The notes beneath the pieces were generated by a model. The model was not told the origin of the DNA and did not search any database. It saw only the letters and a program-made list of their open reading frames with translations. DNA of 64,000 bases, taken from Fulvia fulva. Lineage: Eukaryota; Ascomycota; Dothideomycetes; Mycosphaerellales; Mycosphaerellaceae. The stretch is from positions 3,100,001 through 3,164,000 of the forward strand of contig NC_063013.1 of the NCBI RefSeq assembly GCF_020509005.1, in the 5' to 3' direction. The translations under genes and the position numbers were made by a program. This document shows positions 1 to 13,740 of this stretch, piece by piece (the first letter of the stretch is position 1; each line of letters opens with the position of its first letter).

Positions 1-1811
1 AACTATAGAGAAAGTATCTAAATACTACGTAAGAGTAGTACGGAGTAACAATATACCTAAGCTACTAGTAGTTCTAAAGGAATAGGAGAAAGAATTAGGT
101 ATTTACTACGATACGACGGATACTTATAACTCTATATAGAACGGAGTGGTAGAAAGGTCAATCTAGGTATCGGAGAACGCGATCCGCGTAATGCTCGAGG
201 AATCGGGGATACCGGTAGAATTCTAGCCTAAAGCGCTAGAGGTATAGGCGGTTATACGTAACCTACTACTAAACGGACCGTTACTTAACGGCGTCTAACT
301 TTTACCGGAAGAAGCATTTACTAGCAAAGTACCGACGGTAGATCACCTAAGAGTATAGGGTTGTAGGGTAGTAGTTTACGTAGAACCGAAATTATATCTA
401 AAAGGGCTATAATAGGATAAGTTAATAAACCGGGGTAAGGAAGCTATTTTCGTTAGATACGGTCAATCGACTAAGTAATAGTTGTTCTAGGAGCTAGATA
501 TACGAGCTATTAGGTAGTATAGCCAAGTAGATTAGTTCGAAAACGAGAAGGGGGGAGATCTAGATTTAGGTATCTCCTTTACGAACTAACCTAGTAAGGC
601 ACCTAAACGAAGGCTAGTCGGTCGACTACCGGCGGTCTCGCGACTACTACTAGTTTAGCGACTAGTAGATACTCCGATAGCAATCTTACGATGCTCGGGT
701 AGTATAATACCTAGGCCCGACGGGAGTAACGTAAGCGAGATAGGGTATAAAATACCCTAACTTTCTACTACTAAAGTAGCCGAGTCTTCTATAGAAGAAC
801 CGACCTAGCTAATCCCCGCTCCCTACGTAGAGACTAAACCCGCTACGGCTAAGGACAAAGGACTAACTGTCTTAAGACCGCTCTATATCTAACTTCCCGG
901 TAGACTAGATAATATCGCGGACTATAAGAAGATCGAGGAAACCCCGGAGCTACCGGAACTAATCGTCTAGAGGAAAAGGACTAGGGATCCCTACGATAAC
1001 TACGGCTAGGACTAGGACTATAAGGCTAAGTACTACAAAGCTATAATAGCTTTGTTCTACTAACTACTATAGGTAAATAACAGACTTACCGATACCGACG
1101 AACGTATATTTATAGCTACGGTAGAGGAACTATTCGACGAAGTCTAAGAATACGCCTTTACTATATTTAGACCCGGTATTGCCTACTAATAGGAAGTACC
1201 TATCCCGAAGATATATAAGGCTACGGTAGGGGATCCTAAATAGGGCTACTTATAGAAGGACGCTATCGATACCGAGCTACTCTCGTTATTAAGTAATAAT
1301 ACCTAGGAAACGGCTATCGCTCTAAGGGGTACGAATATAGTTACCTCTAAGTAGGTCTTCGACGTAAACAGACTTATTAGCGGAGTAATCGAAAAGTTCA
1401 AGGCAAGACTTGTCGTAAGAGAGTTTTTATAGAAGTTTAGCGTTAACTTCGAAGAGATATTTGTACCTATAGTACGCTATAACACCCTAAGGGTCTTTAT
1501 ATTAGTAGTTTACGAGCGGGATCTCGAGATATACTAGGTCGACGTTAACAATGCGTTTACCTAAAGCTACCTAGCCGAAGACATCTATATAAAACCCCTA
1601 CTAGGAGTCGAAACCCTACTAAATACGGTCCTTAAGGTACTCTAGAGTCTCTACGGCCTAAAGTAGGTAGCTAGAGAATAGAATAAGCTCTATATTACTA
1701 CGTTAGTTAAAATAGGATTCTACTAGTCCGAGGTAGACCTATATCTCCTAACTTATACTAAGAGAGACATTATACTACTTATCTATATAGACGATATACC
1801 TATTATAGTAC
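1..1811 (+). pseudogene. Copia-1 pol relic, left half (integrase to reverse transcriptase)
   Basis: Decayed Ty1/copia polyprotein that enters from the left window edge. When TAG/TAA are read as former Gln/Trp codons, one frame runs through the integrase C-terminal region (NGVVERSI near 140-170, then a GCRVVVYVEPKL-type segment near 360-395), a variable linker, and the reverse transcriptase (VDVNNAFT near 1,540; IDDIP with the catalytic YIDD at 1,784-1,795). In the family this protein integrates and copies the element inside cytoplasmic particles. The frame stops abruptly at 1,811, where the Gypsy-1 LTR starts, and resumes at 25,051. The 5-bp duplication AGTAC at 1,807-1,811 and 25,051-25,055 proves the split is an insertion. 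Nearly all in-frame stops are TAG, as expected from RIP. Confidence 0.9.
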
Positions 1812-2330
1812 TATTAGGGCGAGAGCCTAGCCTATAAGATATAAGAGTAAAAGCGAGAATGTAGATACGAAGTATAGATACAAAGGGTATAGTATAAGTA
1901 GTATATAAAACGAAAGACGAAGAAAGTAAGAGAGGCCTAGGGAAGGCTAGATACTTATACGCGACCCTCGCGAGTACGTATCCCCGTATTAATAGGGCTA
2001 ACCCGTACGAAGCCGCGCTTAGTAGCTTTACTCAAAACCTTATTCTAACCTTCCCTACGTTCCGAGTCTTCTACGTACTTCTTCTAGGGTCTAGCGTAGT
2101 CGCGGGTACTCGCGGGAGTACCGTGAGTTATATAGTTATAAGCCGAAGTGAATCTATTAAGGTTTAGTAGAGTAGTAAATTAAGAGGGCTAGGTCCTATA
2201 GTAAATATTACGGGGTATATAATTCTTAGCGCTTATATACTAAGCTAGACTTTCACTTCTTAACGACTTCTAAGTACTCTAAGGCTCTTCTGTCCCTACC
2301 TTCTATATACTCTATAGGGAGACTATAATA
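1812..2330 (-). repeat. Gypsy-1 3' LTR (519 bp)
   Basis: Matches 24,532-25,050 in the same orientation and over the same length. The ends are TATTAGGG and CTATAATA, RIP-altered versions of the usual TG...CA with short inverted ends. It is the 3' LTR because the element reads on the minus strand and a polypurine tract lies just inside at 2,331. The flanking 5-bp duplication is AGTAC. Most differences from the other LTR are CpA/TpA or TpG/TpA transitions, so LTR divergence would overestimate its age. Confidence 0.93.
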
Positions 2331-2345
2331 GTAGCCCCCCCGAAC
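2331..2345 (-). other. Polypurine tract of Gypsy-1
   Basis: On the minus strand a run of seven G within TTCGGGGGGGCTAC abuts the 3' LTR. This is the expected place for the plus-strand primer of a Gypsy element and fixes the element's orientation. Confidence 0.75.
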
Positions 2346-2399
2346 AAAGCTAAGTTCCTATAAAGCCGTAGTAGTTCTATATATCGAGGATGTTCAGCT

Positions 2400-5300
2400 T
2401 TAGTACTAGGCCTAGGCCTAATATTATAGTCGATATACTATTAGTAAGCCCCGTCGAAGAGCTTAGATTCGAAAAGCCTACCGATATTAACCTCTAGGCC
2501 GTCTACGCGGGCGTAATATTCTTCGATTACTTAATAATTAAAGATAATATATTAGATAGGTTCCTATAAGGTATCCTACTTAGGGTAACCTTACTATTCG
2601 ACTTTATACTTAATCGGCGGTAGCCCTTTAATATCGTTAGGCTCTACGCGGATTCCCCGGATCTTACGGACGGTATAGTCGTTAGAAGGTAGGTCTATAG
2701 GCTCGTCGACTTCTACTTTATCGGGAGGACTTAGTATATCTTAATTTTAGTTCGGGAATAGGTCCTTAGCCGACGGCCGAAGGCGTACGGGATAGAAGAC
2801 GTCGTAGATCTTTATGTTCGTAGGAAGAGCTAGACGGTAGGCGTATAAACTAATACGCTCGGTAATCTTAAAAGGACCTAGGTTCTTCTAGCTCAGCTTC
2901 TTAGAGGGGCGGTCCGTCTTGATATTCTTAGAGTTAAGGTAGACTATATCGCCTACTTAGTAGTCGGGAGCTAGCTAGCGACGACGATTAGCTTGATCCT
3001 CGTAGATTGCTTATACGTATACTATCTCGTCGTAGACTTCTTTATAGATCTATAAGAGTATAGTAGCGAACTCGTCTACTACTTACTCGTTTACGTCTTC
3101 GGTAGGCGGGAGAGGCTCTTCTAGTTCTATACCTATACGAGGGTAGTAACCTCTCGTAGTATAGAAGGGAGAGTAGCTAATAGTCTCCGAGTCCTAGTTA
3201 CGAGTAGCGAACTCTACCGTAGGGATATACTAAGGCCAATCCTTCTAGTAGTAGTCGACGAAGTAACGAAGGACCTACTCGAGGATAGCGTTCGTAAATT
3301 TAGTCTAGCCGTCGGTCTATAGCTAAAAACTAGTCGAGAGTTTTTACTTTATACCTAGGATAGTATATAGACGCTTCTAGAAGTACGAGATAAACTAGGA
3401 GCCTCTATTAGAGGTAATACTATCCGGGAGGCCTTAAACGCGCTAGACGAATTCGTAGAATAAGCGAGTAGTCTCCTTTACGGTTATACTCTAGTACGGG
3501 ATTATATACCGGTCCTTAGAGTAACGGTCTACGATTACTAGAAGGGCCTTTACCTTTACGCCGCTAAAGGTCTTACCGTAAGGAAGATCGGTAATAAAGT
3601 CTATAGTAATATGCTTCTACGGACGATTAGGAGCCGGGAGAGGGTATAAGAGACCGTAGGGGCGGTAGCGGTTAGCTTTAGCTCTTCGGTAAGTAGCGTA
3701 GTTTAGTACGTAGCGGCGGACGTCCTTCTAGGAATACGGTCACTAGTAATACCTAGCAAGGAGCTTATAGGTCTTAGCTACGCCTAGGTGACCCCTAGAG
3801 GCGGAGTCGTAGACGATTTAAAGAATCTCAGCTCGGATATTAGAGCCTTCGGGCTACGGTACGTAAAGCTTCTTACGGAAGTAGACGACACCTTCCTAGA
3901 GCTCGTACTTAGATAGCGAGAAGCCCGGGAATGTCCTCGCGCTAGATTCAAGGGCCTAAACTAACTCTTAGGCGTCTAGGTCGGTATCGTACGCTATTCG
4001 GACTCGTACTATAATACCCTTAGGTTGCTCCTTATTATTAAACCTCTTAAAGTCTAATTCGGATAAGCCGTCGGTCGTTATTAAGCCCTCTTTATCGTCG
4101 TTCAAGTCCTTAGCGTCCGAGGCGTATTCCTTAGGCTCGGATTCATTATCACTCTTATTAAGATAGGTAGGAGCGAGCACGAGAGTAGTAAAGGAAGCGG
4201 CAAGCGTAGGCTAGTTATTTAATAGGTACTCTCGAAGCTCGGAAGAGAGGTTATACTCTTTAATAACTTATTGCTCTACGATTTGCTAGCCCCCTCTTCG
4301 ATTAACTAGAGAGTTACTAGGGCGGCGGGTAAGGGCGTCGGCTATCGAGTTAGCCTTACCGGGCGTATACGAGATTATAAAGTTGAACCGGGAGAGGAAC
4401 TCGCTCTAGCGGGCCTAGCGACGATTAAGTAGCTTGCTCTTTATAAAGTAGACGAGGTTCTTATAGTCGGAGCTTACTTAGACGGGTATAGTAAAGCCTT
4501 CGAGCTCGGGGCGCTACTCTTTAAAAGCTTTAACGATAGCGAGAAGCTCCTTATCGTAGATCTCGTAGTTATACTCCGTAGCGGTCATCTTCTTAGAGAG
4601 GAAGGCGATAGGTAGCTAGGGAGATTTAGGCGAGTAGCGTTATAGTAGGACACCGCCTACTACGCCGTCGGATACGTTAGTCTCTATACGGGTCTATAGT
4701 TCGAAATCGAAGTGCTATAGAAGCGGGTTCTTAATAAACTTCGCTTTAAGCAAGTTAAAAGCCTCCTAGTATTCGTCGGTCTAGGCAAACTTCTTACCCT
4801 TACGTATAAGCTTTATTAAAGGGCGTACTACGCCCGAGAATACGTAGATAAAGCGGCGGTAGAAGTTAGTAAAGCCTAGGAAACCCTAGACCTCCTTAAC
4901 ATTCGTAGGAGTATCCTATTCGACAATAGCGTCGATCTTCTCTTAGTCTATCTTAATGCCGTCTACGGTAATAATTAAACTAAGGAACTTGACTTCGGTC
5001 TTCTTAAACTCGTACTTGTCGATATCGAGCTATAAGCCGGCGTCTACGAGCTTCTAAAGGACCTTATAGACGTACTCGCGGTGCTCCTCCTTAGTCTCGC
5101 TATAGACTAGGATGTCGTCGATATAGGTAGTATAGAACTAATTAAGGAACTCCTAAAGGATGTCGTTAATAAAGTTCTAGAAGGTACTAGGCCCGTTATA
5201 AACGCCGAAGGGTATAACGAGCGACTCGAATAGCCCGTAGCGAGTACGGAAGGCTATAAGATACTCGTATCCTTCTACTATTCGTAACTTATTAAACGTA

Positions 5301-6271
5301 GCGATAATATCGAGCTTAGTGAAGTACTTGGCCTTAGAGAGGCGCTCGAGCGTCTCCTAAATTAACGGTATTAGGTAGCGGTTCTTCTTTATAATAGCGT
5401 TTAAGCCTCGGTAGTCTACGTAGAAGCGTAGGCTACCGCCGGGCTTCTTAACGAATATAACGGGACTACTAGCGCTAGAACGGCTCGCTCGAATAAACTC
5501 CTTCTTTAGGTTCTCTTCGAGGTATCTCTTAAGGACGATAAGCTCTTCTCGGGATATAGAGTATAGCGGTCCGAACGGTATCTCTATACCTTCTTCTAGC
5601 TTAATCTTATAGTCGTAAGGGCGATAAGGAGGCAGCTCGTCTACGGCTTTAGTACCGAATACGTAGAGGATATAGTATACCTAAGGAGGGACCTTCGTAG
5701 TAGGGTCGGTAGGTATACGCTTCTTATCGAGCTTCTCGAGGGCGATGTCGATATTACGGAGAGAGGCGGCGAAGACTTAAGGTTTAGGCTTTTTAGTAGT
5801 AGTAGTAAAGGTAGCGGCGTTCATCTAGAAGATCTTAGTATACTTAGGACCGCGCTAAGGCGGCGGAGAAGGCGGAGGTACCGGAGGAGCTTCTAGAGGG
5901 AGGCTAATAGTAAGGGAAGTCTAGTCGATAATAGGTTAGTATCGTCTAAACTAGGGGAGGCCGAGGATAAACTTCTAATACGGTAGGGACGTAAGGAAGC
6001 TAGTAACCGATATACGCTTGCCTCCGAGAGTGATTAACGTGTGTATAATATAAGTAATCTTACTAGTAGTAGTCTCCGTGCCGTTAAAGAGTTTAAGGGT
6101 ACGAGGGTACTTTAGTTCCTAGGGTTCGAGGTTAAGGAAGGTCGCGAGTTCATAGTCTATAAAAGGCTCGCCTAGTACACTAGTGTCTATAAGAGTGAGA
6201 TTAGAAGAAGAGAGTTTCTTTAAGCCAATATTTATATTCGTAACGAACGGTTTATAAGCGTGGTCCTTACC
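2400..6271 (-). pseudogene. Gypsy-1 pol relic (protease, RT, RNase H, integrase)
   Basis: Decayed Ty3/gypsy Pol read from right to left. In order: aspartic protease (LIDTSVLGEP at about 6,170-6,195, with the downstream ILGLP-F motif near 5,960), reverse transcriptase (YIDDILVY at about 5,107-5,130), RNase H ([10 protein letters not shown] near 4,535), then integrase (TIDFITDLPYG near 3,610). A stop-free stretch at 3,968-4,180 is the acidic linker between RNase H and integrase, still in the pol frame. The protease motif is altered: the expected GA after DT reads SV. I see no chromodomain after the integrase. The 5' side ends at the composite-1 insertion, and gag lies beyond it at 23,236-24,531. 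Removing the nested DNA leaves an element of about 6.3 kb, a normal Gypsy size. Confidence 0.92.
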
Positions 6272-6285
6272 CGTCTCGTTATATA

Positions 6286-8821
6286 GATAGATAAATATTT
6301 CATTAAGCTGTTGTAGTGCCCTTTGGCCTATATAGCTATACTATCTTGTTTTTGTATATATAGAGGGGAAACCGTATTAGTGAAAACCCCTCCTCCTTCC
6401 CGCCTGTCTTTTCCTCCTCGTTATCGTCTTAAATTTCCCTTATTAGGGGTACGCTAGTATTATAGACCTGCCCTAATAACTACCCTATCTATAATCCCCC
6501 TCGCTTCCGCCTCTTATCTATCTACTCCTCCGTCTCGCTCGCGAGGCTAAACTACTAGAGGTATCCCTACTATAGTATCTACCGAGAGATTCGGCGAATA
6601 TTACCTTTGTCCCTAATAATTAACTTATAGTCTCTCCTTTCCGCTTAGTGCCTCTAATTTCCCCTACCTCTCGCCTACTACGGGCATCTTAGTAGTATAT
6701 GTTCTAGGTTCTACGATAGGTAGCTACACTAGTAGGCTAGGCTATAGATGTCTAGTACGCGTCTCCTAAATAGGTAGGCCCTTAATCTAATATGTTCGGA
6801 CCTGATTTGGATCGCTATGCTTGCTTCGGCCCTTGTTAGGTCCCTATATAGCTAGTAATTATGTCTCTAGAAGGCTCGGAGCGCTATCGGGCCTATTATC
6901 TTAGGGGGCTTCCTTTTCTAGTCCTACTCCTATAGGTAGCTCGCTATCTATTCCGCTAGGCTTTAGGTCTTAGCCTTACTCCCGCCGGCCTAGCGAGTCC
7001 TACGCTCCTCCTCCTTTCGTACTAGCTATTCGGTGCTTGTCTATACGGCCGTAAAGGTAGTAAGGTCATCCTCTTTTTAGCTTGTCCTATGTCTTACCCT
7101 CCCCGGTAGCGGCTTTCTATCTTATTCTTTACCTCCTAGATCGTGGTTTGTGCTAGGTAACCTATCGTCTTTACCGCGTATTGAATTCTTATTCCCCGGA
7201 TGTACTAGCCGATTAGTAGTATTCCTGTCTCTATTTCTACCGTACTTATTAACGTTGTCTTATATACGCCTAGTACCCTACGTAGGTTACCTACCTATAT
7301 CCTGTTTAGGGGTTGCTCTATCCGTTTCGGGATCGGCTTGCCTACGCCTCCTATTCCCTAAATCTATACCCCGTATAATATAGCTAGTCTAACGATCGCC
7401 TTATATATTACTCTTGCCTTGTCGAATGTTGCTCCCTATATAGATGCCGTAAGCCTCTTTATCGAGGCTTTATTAACTTGCGCTCGACTCTAGTCTTTCT
7501 TAATCTATACATTCTAGCTTAGCTTTAGGTCGAGCTAGATCCCTAGTACTCGTAGCTCCGCTAATAGCTTAGTCTCGTAGCCTTAGATTCTTACCGCCGC
7601 CTTTATATTATAGTATTATCTCGCTTTACTAAAGTATATAAGTTAGTACTTTTTAGGGGCGAACCGGGCACTATACTTCTTTGCCTACTCCTTACATTTC
7701 TTATGCCTATCTTTAAGGAGGCGACAGTTCTCTTCTATCGAGTCTAACTAAGCTAGGATGTTTATATCGTCTACAAACCCCGATACTAAGGTTTACGGAG
7801 AGGTAAGTAGGGGGATTAGGTCCGACATAAATATTAGAAATAGGATAGGGGAGAGAGTAGATCCCTAAGGTATTCTAGTCTCTACCTTTACCGGGTCGGA
7901 CGTATACCTTCCTAGGACTAGGTATATCGTCCGTTCCTAGAGAAAGGAGTAGACGAACGACGTTGCCTACTAGGGGATGCCTTTCTACTATAGGATATGT
8001 ATTAGCCTTTAGTATAAGACGTTGTCGAAGGCCCCTACGATATCGAGGGATAGTAAGGACGCCGCTCGGTTCCTACCGTAGTGCTAGAGGGTCTAGATTT
8101 GCTCCGTAATTAGCTCTATTGCTATTAGTGTCGATCGCTAGCTTCTTCCCCCTATCTATATTGCTAGGAGTACGTGGTTGTCCTCGGTAAGCTACGTAAG
8201 TCTCTAGGCTACTATCTTTTCTAGGACCTTCCCTATCGTATTTAGAAGTGCTATTAGTCTGTACGACTTGGGCTGAGTATAGTCTTCCTTCTATAGCTTA
8301 CGTAGCACTACTATTATAGACTCTCTATACGGCTTCGGGTGATACCCTAGCCGTAGGTACGCGGTAAATAGGTTTATAAGGCTCGGCGCGATCTCTTCTC
8401 TATACTCTTTTAGTAGTACGTTTAGTATCCTGTCTAGGCCTAGGGCTTTTTGTCCTCTTAGCTTACTTATAACTCCTGTTACTATATTAGAGCTAACCGC
8501 CTAATCTATATCTAGGGGTTCCGGGTATATACTCGGGTCGATGTCCGTAAGGTCTACCTCTACTTACGTCGAAAAGAAACGGTCGGCTAATACTTTTGCC
8601 TTACCCCGGGGCGTAGCCTAGGCAATCCCTTCGCGGTCTACGTTTAGGGGAAAGTGAGGGGCTTGTTGCTCTTTAGGTAGTCGTACCTATCTAGTAAGTC
8701 TCTATATCTATTCCGGGTTTTCTATAACGAGCCCGATCGTCACTTTCTAGTCCTATAGCTTATCGCGTCTTATCTATACCTTCTTCTCTTATGTCGCGTA
8801 GTAGTATTGCTCCTACGTCTC
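6286..8821 (-). pseudogene. LINE-A1 reverse transcriptase relic (3' part of composite 1)
   Basis: The longest LINE-A portion in the window (2.5 kb). On the minus strand it holds the end of the linker before RT, the RT fingers (KALGLDRI near 8,440), RT catalytic box FVDD at 7,776-7,787, the LINE thumb/C-terminal region and a C-terminal CCHC-like motif (CGYLSQNLEHMLL type, near 6,690-6,740). No apurinic-type endonuclease and no ORF1 are present: the LINE part simply begins at 8,821, joined to X. It is Tad-clade-like by architecture. The tail is a run of CTAT units. Many TAG codons show RIP decay. Confidence 0.88.
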
Positions 8822-8852
8822 TTAGTAAGGAAGGAATCGTATTTAGTAAGCT
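8822..8852 (-). repeat. X fragment 1 of composite 1 (X 3' end)
   Basis: Thirty-one bases matching the LINE-proximal end of X (GTAAGGAAGGAATCG on the plus strand). It stops where LINE-B1 inserted; the duplicated target ATTTAGTAAGCT is at 8,841-8,852 and again at 13,850-13,861. Confidence 0.88.
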
Positions 8853-9053
8853 AAGGAATTATAAAGAACCCGAGGACCCGACCGACTCGATCGATCTCTA
8901 CGCTAAAACACGACACATTCGAAAGCTCTTATTAAGGCCATTCTAACGATATAAAAAGCAGGCCACTACCCCTAGGACTAAGGGAGTTCTACCTTATTTA
9001 ATCTGGATAGCTTGAAGCTCTCTTCACCCTATTTCTTTAGCTCCAAACGCCGC

Positions 9054-10365
9054 GGAGGTGCCTAGCTACATTAGGCAACTCCTAGGCAATAGTAGCCTAG
9101 GCTACGGTACTAACGGCGCCTACGGCCCTATAGGCGAAGCCCCCCTAAGACAACTAGCAGCAACTTATAGAGGACGTAAAAAGTATAGAAACTAACGATC
9201 AGCTCCCTTACCGGTCTCTATAGGTAATGATCACTTAGCTACGTACGGCGCTTATACTGTCGTATTACCGAGGGCAATAAGAAATGAGGACGACGTCCTA
9301 GGCGATTAGTAAGGCCACCCGGAATTAACACCCCTATAGCTAGGCATCGGTCGCGGCATTAATACTAGGCCCCCGCCTAACGTACGATATAGTTACGATC
9401 CGTATTATAGCAAAGGAAGACTAGGCCGAAGTTACGAAGCTATCGAACAAGGAGCTCGCCTAACGTATTAACTAACTAGGGGTGGTCGTAGTGAACTAAT
9501 AGTCTAACGGCACTCTATAGATCTATACTAGCTCTACTACTACTAGGAGGTACCTAGAGGCATAGCTATAGTGGGCATCTAAGGTTACGGTATTAGCGAA
9601 GGTCTTAACGAAACAATTTACGATCCTAGTCTACGACATACCTAAGGAGTTTGACCTAACTAACTAGGGTCACCTACGCGCTCTCTAAGAGGACAACCCG
9701 GTCACTCTTAACTCTCTAATCCAGAAGGCGACTTGGCTCTATAGGAAATGGCTAGAAGGCAAGAATGCCTCGGCGCTAATAGTATAGCTATAAGACGCGA
9801 AAGCGGCGGATCTAGCGATAGAACAAGGCCTAGTCTAGTAATATAGCCTTAAGATAGTAGAAAAGCACTCCTTATCCTTTCGTGTCCTCTAATGCTTCAA
9901 ATGCTAACAGTATGGACACCAAACCTATACGTGTACAAATAAGTAGGCCTACTAGAACTATATAGGAGACTATATATCTAGGGACTATATATCGACTACG
10001 AGACGGTACGCGAACTGTCCGGGGCACTACCTATCGTATAGTACGGAATGCCTATAGCGGAAACTAGCGAAAAACAAGGCAATTATAAACAGAACCGTCG
10101 CCCTAAGATTCTACGGCAACCGTAAGGCTAGCCTATACCGGAACTAACTAGCGGCGGTCGGGTATAAGCGCCCTAGGGCCGAGAACGATATAAAGGATGC
10201 GTAGCCTAGGGCGTACGGGAGGCCACGTGCTCTACTAGCTACGGCGAGGGAATCTAACTAGGCCCGGCTCCCCTTTAGTACACAGCCGATAGGCGTAGAC
10301 TAGGACGTATAGGGCAGTAGGACATAGGACGATATAGAGGAAATGATTATCGACGCCGATAACTA
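9054..10365 (+). pseudogene. LINE-B1 ORF1 relic (Gag-like, three zinc knuckles)
   Basis: RNA-binding protein that coats LINE RNA in this family. The late part reads cleanly apart from TAG/TAA codons, with a first CCHC knuckle CFKCQQYGHQTYTC at about 9,892-9,935 and two more knuckle relics up to about 10,055. Some Cys and His codons have become Tyr (TGC to TAC, CAC to TAC). The N-terminal third is in a different frame from the knuckle frame, suggesting a small indel near 9,400. It ends just before ORF2 and probably overlaps or nearly abuts it. Confidence 0.82.
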
Positions 10366-10375
10366 GCCTCGACAC

Positions 10376-13300
10376 GCTTAGCATCATCTAGTATAACGTC
10401 AACTATAGCAAGGATATAGTCCAGAACCATTTCCTATACGAGGCGGACCCGCGCGTCCACTACGTCCTTATAATCTAGGAGCTATAGATTAACCCGCACT
10501 ATAAGAGACTAACGACCTACAAGTCACTAGGCTATACGACATGCCTACGAGGCGACGGCAGACCCCGTACGTACTTCTATGTTAGTAAGGACATACTAGA
10601 ATCCGACTAGGAGGTAGTATACTACGTAGACGAAGAAGGCGGGGGCGATATTACCTCCCTCTACGTAGGTAGCACCTAGACACACAACCTATATATATAA
10701 CCGCTAGCCTCGAGGTCTAGCCGCGACCTAGGGGTCTATAGACACCTAGACAGTACGCTTAAGAGACAAGGGTGCCACATCGTAGTAGGAGACTTTAATA
10801 TACACTACCCTTCCTAGGAAAGCCTTATGTAGCCGCACCCTATAGCCGACGAAGTACTCGACTTGATAGCGAGTAACGCAATTGCCCTTAATACCCCGAA
10901 GGACCTGGGCACCTAGAAGAGAGGGGGACTCTAAGGCACGATCGACCTCTCCTAGATCTTAGATAGCCACTACTATACGGTGACCTACTATAGGATTGAA
11001 CATAAACTCGAGGCGTCGTTAGACTATATACTAGTCAGGACCTCTATTACGACATAGATATAACGTATACTAGCGAGAACCCCTAAGCTAAACTAGGGAA
11101 AGGCCCACTAGGCTAACATCTAGGCGTACCTCGATAACTCTAAGAGGCTAGTCCAGATCGCGTAGTAGTAATATAATAGTAAAGACGAGATAGGCGAAGT
11201 AGTCTAGGGGTTAATAGACGAAATAAGAAAAGCGACCTCACTTCACGTTCCGCTTGCCTAACTAACGACATAGTCCAAACTATACTAGACGCCGGAGTGT
11301 ACTACGGTAGTAAGAGAAGTAAGGAGAGCCCGCCGGGTGTGGACGAGTAGCTATAGCGAGGAGGCCTAGAACGTATATAGGGAGGTATACTAACAGAAGA
11401 AAGCTATAATACGGAGGGAGAAAGTAGTCGGCTAGAGGGCTATAGTAGAAGAAATCGCCGGTAAGCTAGAGAGGATGTGGAAGCTAGCGAAATGGGCCCG
11501 ACAGGACCCTATATAGGGCCCCTCCTTCTCTATCCTAGCGCTATAATCGCCTAGTGGCCCGGTTAGCGACCCCGAGGCCAAGGCGCGTCTACTAGCTAGT
11601 AAGTTCTTCCTACCCCTAGTCGAGGCTAATCTAAGCGACATAAACAGCTCTACTCCCCTAGCCCCTAGCATCGCGGTCTAATAGGAGGTGTCCGAGGGAG
11701 AAGTTACCGCTATACTAAGGAAGTTGCCGGCGAAGAAAGCCCCGGGGCCGGATAGGATCCCAAACGAGCTACTAAAGAAGTATAGAGATCAACTAGCCCT
11801 AGTAGTTATAGCGATCTTTAACGCCTACCTATAGACCGGATACCACCCGATAGCTTTTAAATAATCGACGACAGTGGTCCTACGTAAGCCGTAGAAGGAA
11901 GACTATACGTAGGTGAAGTCGTACCGCCTAATTACGCTCCTTAACACTCTTAGGAAGGCGCTTAAGAAGCTAGTTATAACGAGACTCTCCGAGGCGGTAG
12001 AGGAACACTCCCTACTCCCGGACACCTAGATAGGTGCGCGCCTATAGCGATCGACGCTATCCGCGATAGAACTTATTACCTCTTAGGTAAAGGCTATCTA
12101 GTATAAGAATAGGGACAAGGTGGCTTCCTTACTTAGCCTAGATATATCGGGAGCCTTCGACTACGTGTCATACCCGCGGCTTCTCTACATCCTAAGGTCG
12201 AAAGGACTCCCTAAGTGGCTTATTAACTTCGTACGGTCCTACCTCTAGCACCGCAGTACGTCGATCCTAGTCGGCTAGTATAGAAGCCTATTTTAAGTAG
12301 TCTATACTAGAATCCCGTAAGGCTTAACGCTAGTACCTATTCTGTTCCTCTTCTTTATAGCGACGCTGCTCCTAGCCCTAGAATCCTAGAACACCGCTAC
12401 GAGCGGCTTCGTAGACGACACAAACATCCTAGCGTGGTCTTCCTCGACTAAGGAGAACTATAGGCTACTAGAAGAGAAGCATAAGATCTACGAGGACTAG
12501 GCTAGGAGGCACGGGGCTCGGTTTGCCCTAGAAAAGTACAATCTAATACACTTTACGCGCCGGCCACGGTTCTACAATATATAAGCTTCTATCTAGATAT
12601 AGGGGCATACGACTAACCCGGCAAATCAGCTTAGGATCCTCGGACTATAGGTAGACCCGGCGCTACGGTAGAGGAAGCACGTATAGGTAATATTACGGAA
12701 AGCTAAACAGAATATAGCATCATACTAGAGGCTTACTACGTCTATATAGGGGGCGGACTTCCGGTAGTCACGACTTCTATATACGGCTATTATACGGCCA
12801 GTCCTTACCTATAGTAGCTAAGTGTGGTCCTTAGGCGAGAGGGCCTACCTATCGAAGGGACTCGTCGCGCCGCTAGCGAAGATCCAAAACTAATGCCTAA
12901 GGAAGGTTACCGGGGCATATAAGTCGATACTAACGAGGATGCTTAAGTATAAGACCGCTATACCGCCGATCGACCTATATATCTAGGGACTACGGACCTC
13001 CTACTTAGGCAAGTCGGCATAGTACCTAGTATAGAAGGTTATCGCTAGTATAGTCGTAAGGGCCCGCGAATTAGTACTAGCGTATAAGGGCATTCGACCC
13101 GGAAACGAGCCGAACTACCGGGTAAGGGACGAACAGCTAGTAATATAATAGGAAGGTAAGAAATCGTTTATAGAGCAACTATAGAAAGAGAGGTGGAACA
13201 ACTAGGTTATAGGGCATAGTAGACGCCCTTAGCTAGCGGGACAACCTAAGGAATAGTCAGCTACAAAATCCGCGGTCAAGCACCCCCCGAAGCTTATCTA

Positions 13301-13740
13301 CTACCGCCTTACGAGGGTATAGAGTAGCATAGCAACCCAACTACGAAGCGAACATATCGGCCTCTAGGGGTACCTATTATAGAGGAAGGTTCTAGGATAC
13401 ACGAATACTAGCTACCCCTACGGCTATCGCTCCTAGAACGTACGGTACGTACTCCTCGTCTATCCGAGGTGGTCGCTAGGAAGGGGGGAGTAGATAGTAA
13501 AGGCGAGGAACCGGACGATTAGGGCACTTCTTAATAACGCTAAGGACCTACGGCGCATTACGAACTAGATACTAGAGAAGGGCTAGCTAGAACAGTACCG
13601 CCTAGTAGGAACAGTATAGGAAGAGAGGACACGACGTAGCGCGACGAGACCGGCTAGGAGCGGGGGCTAACGGGGTAGTGACATAGACTACGTACGTTTA
13701 GAGGGAAAGCTAATCTAGACAAGGAGTAGTCGGGGGCGGG
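10376..13740 (+). pseudogene. LINE-B1 ORF2 relic (endonuclease, RT, C-terminal zinc motif)
   Basis: Decayed LINE polyprotein. Domains in order: exonuclease-endonuclease-phosphatase type nuclease (IQYNVNYSKD near 10,395; GDFNIHYP near 10,790; TIDLS near 10,940), a basic linker, RT fingers (KAPGPDRIPNELL near 11,735), RT palm (SLDISGAFD near 12,140; FVDDTNILAW at 12,408-12,437), thumb, and a C-terminal CCHC relic (YPYGYRSQNVRYVLLVY near 13,410-13,460) whose Cys and His are replaced by Tyr. I see no RNase H domain. In the family this enzyme nicks the target and copies the RNA in place. About thirty TAG codons break the frame. Confidence 0.92.
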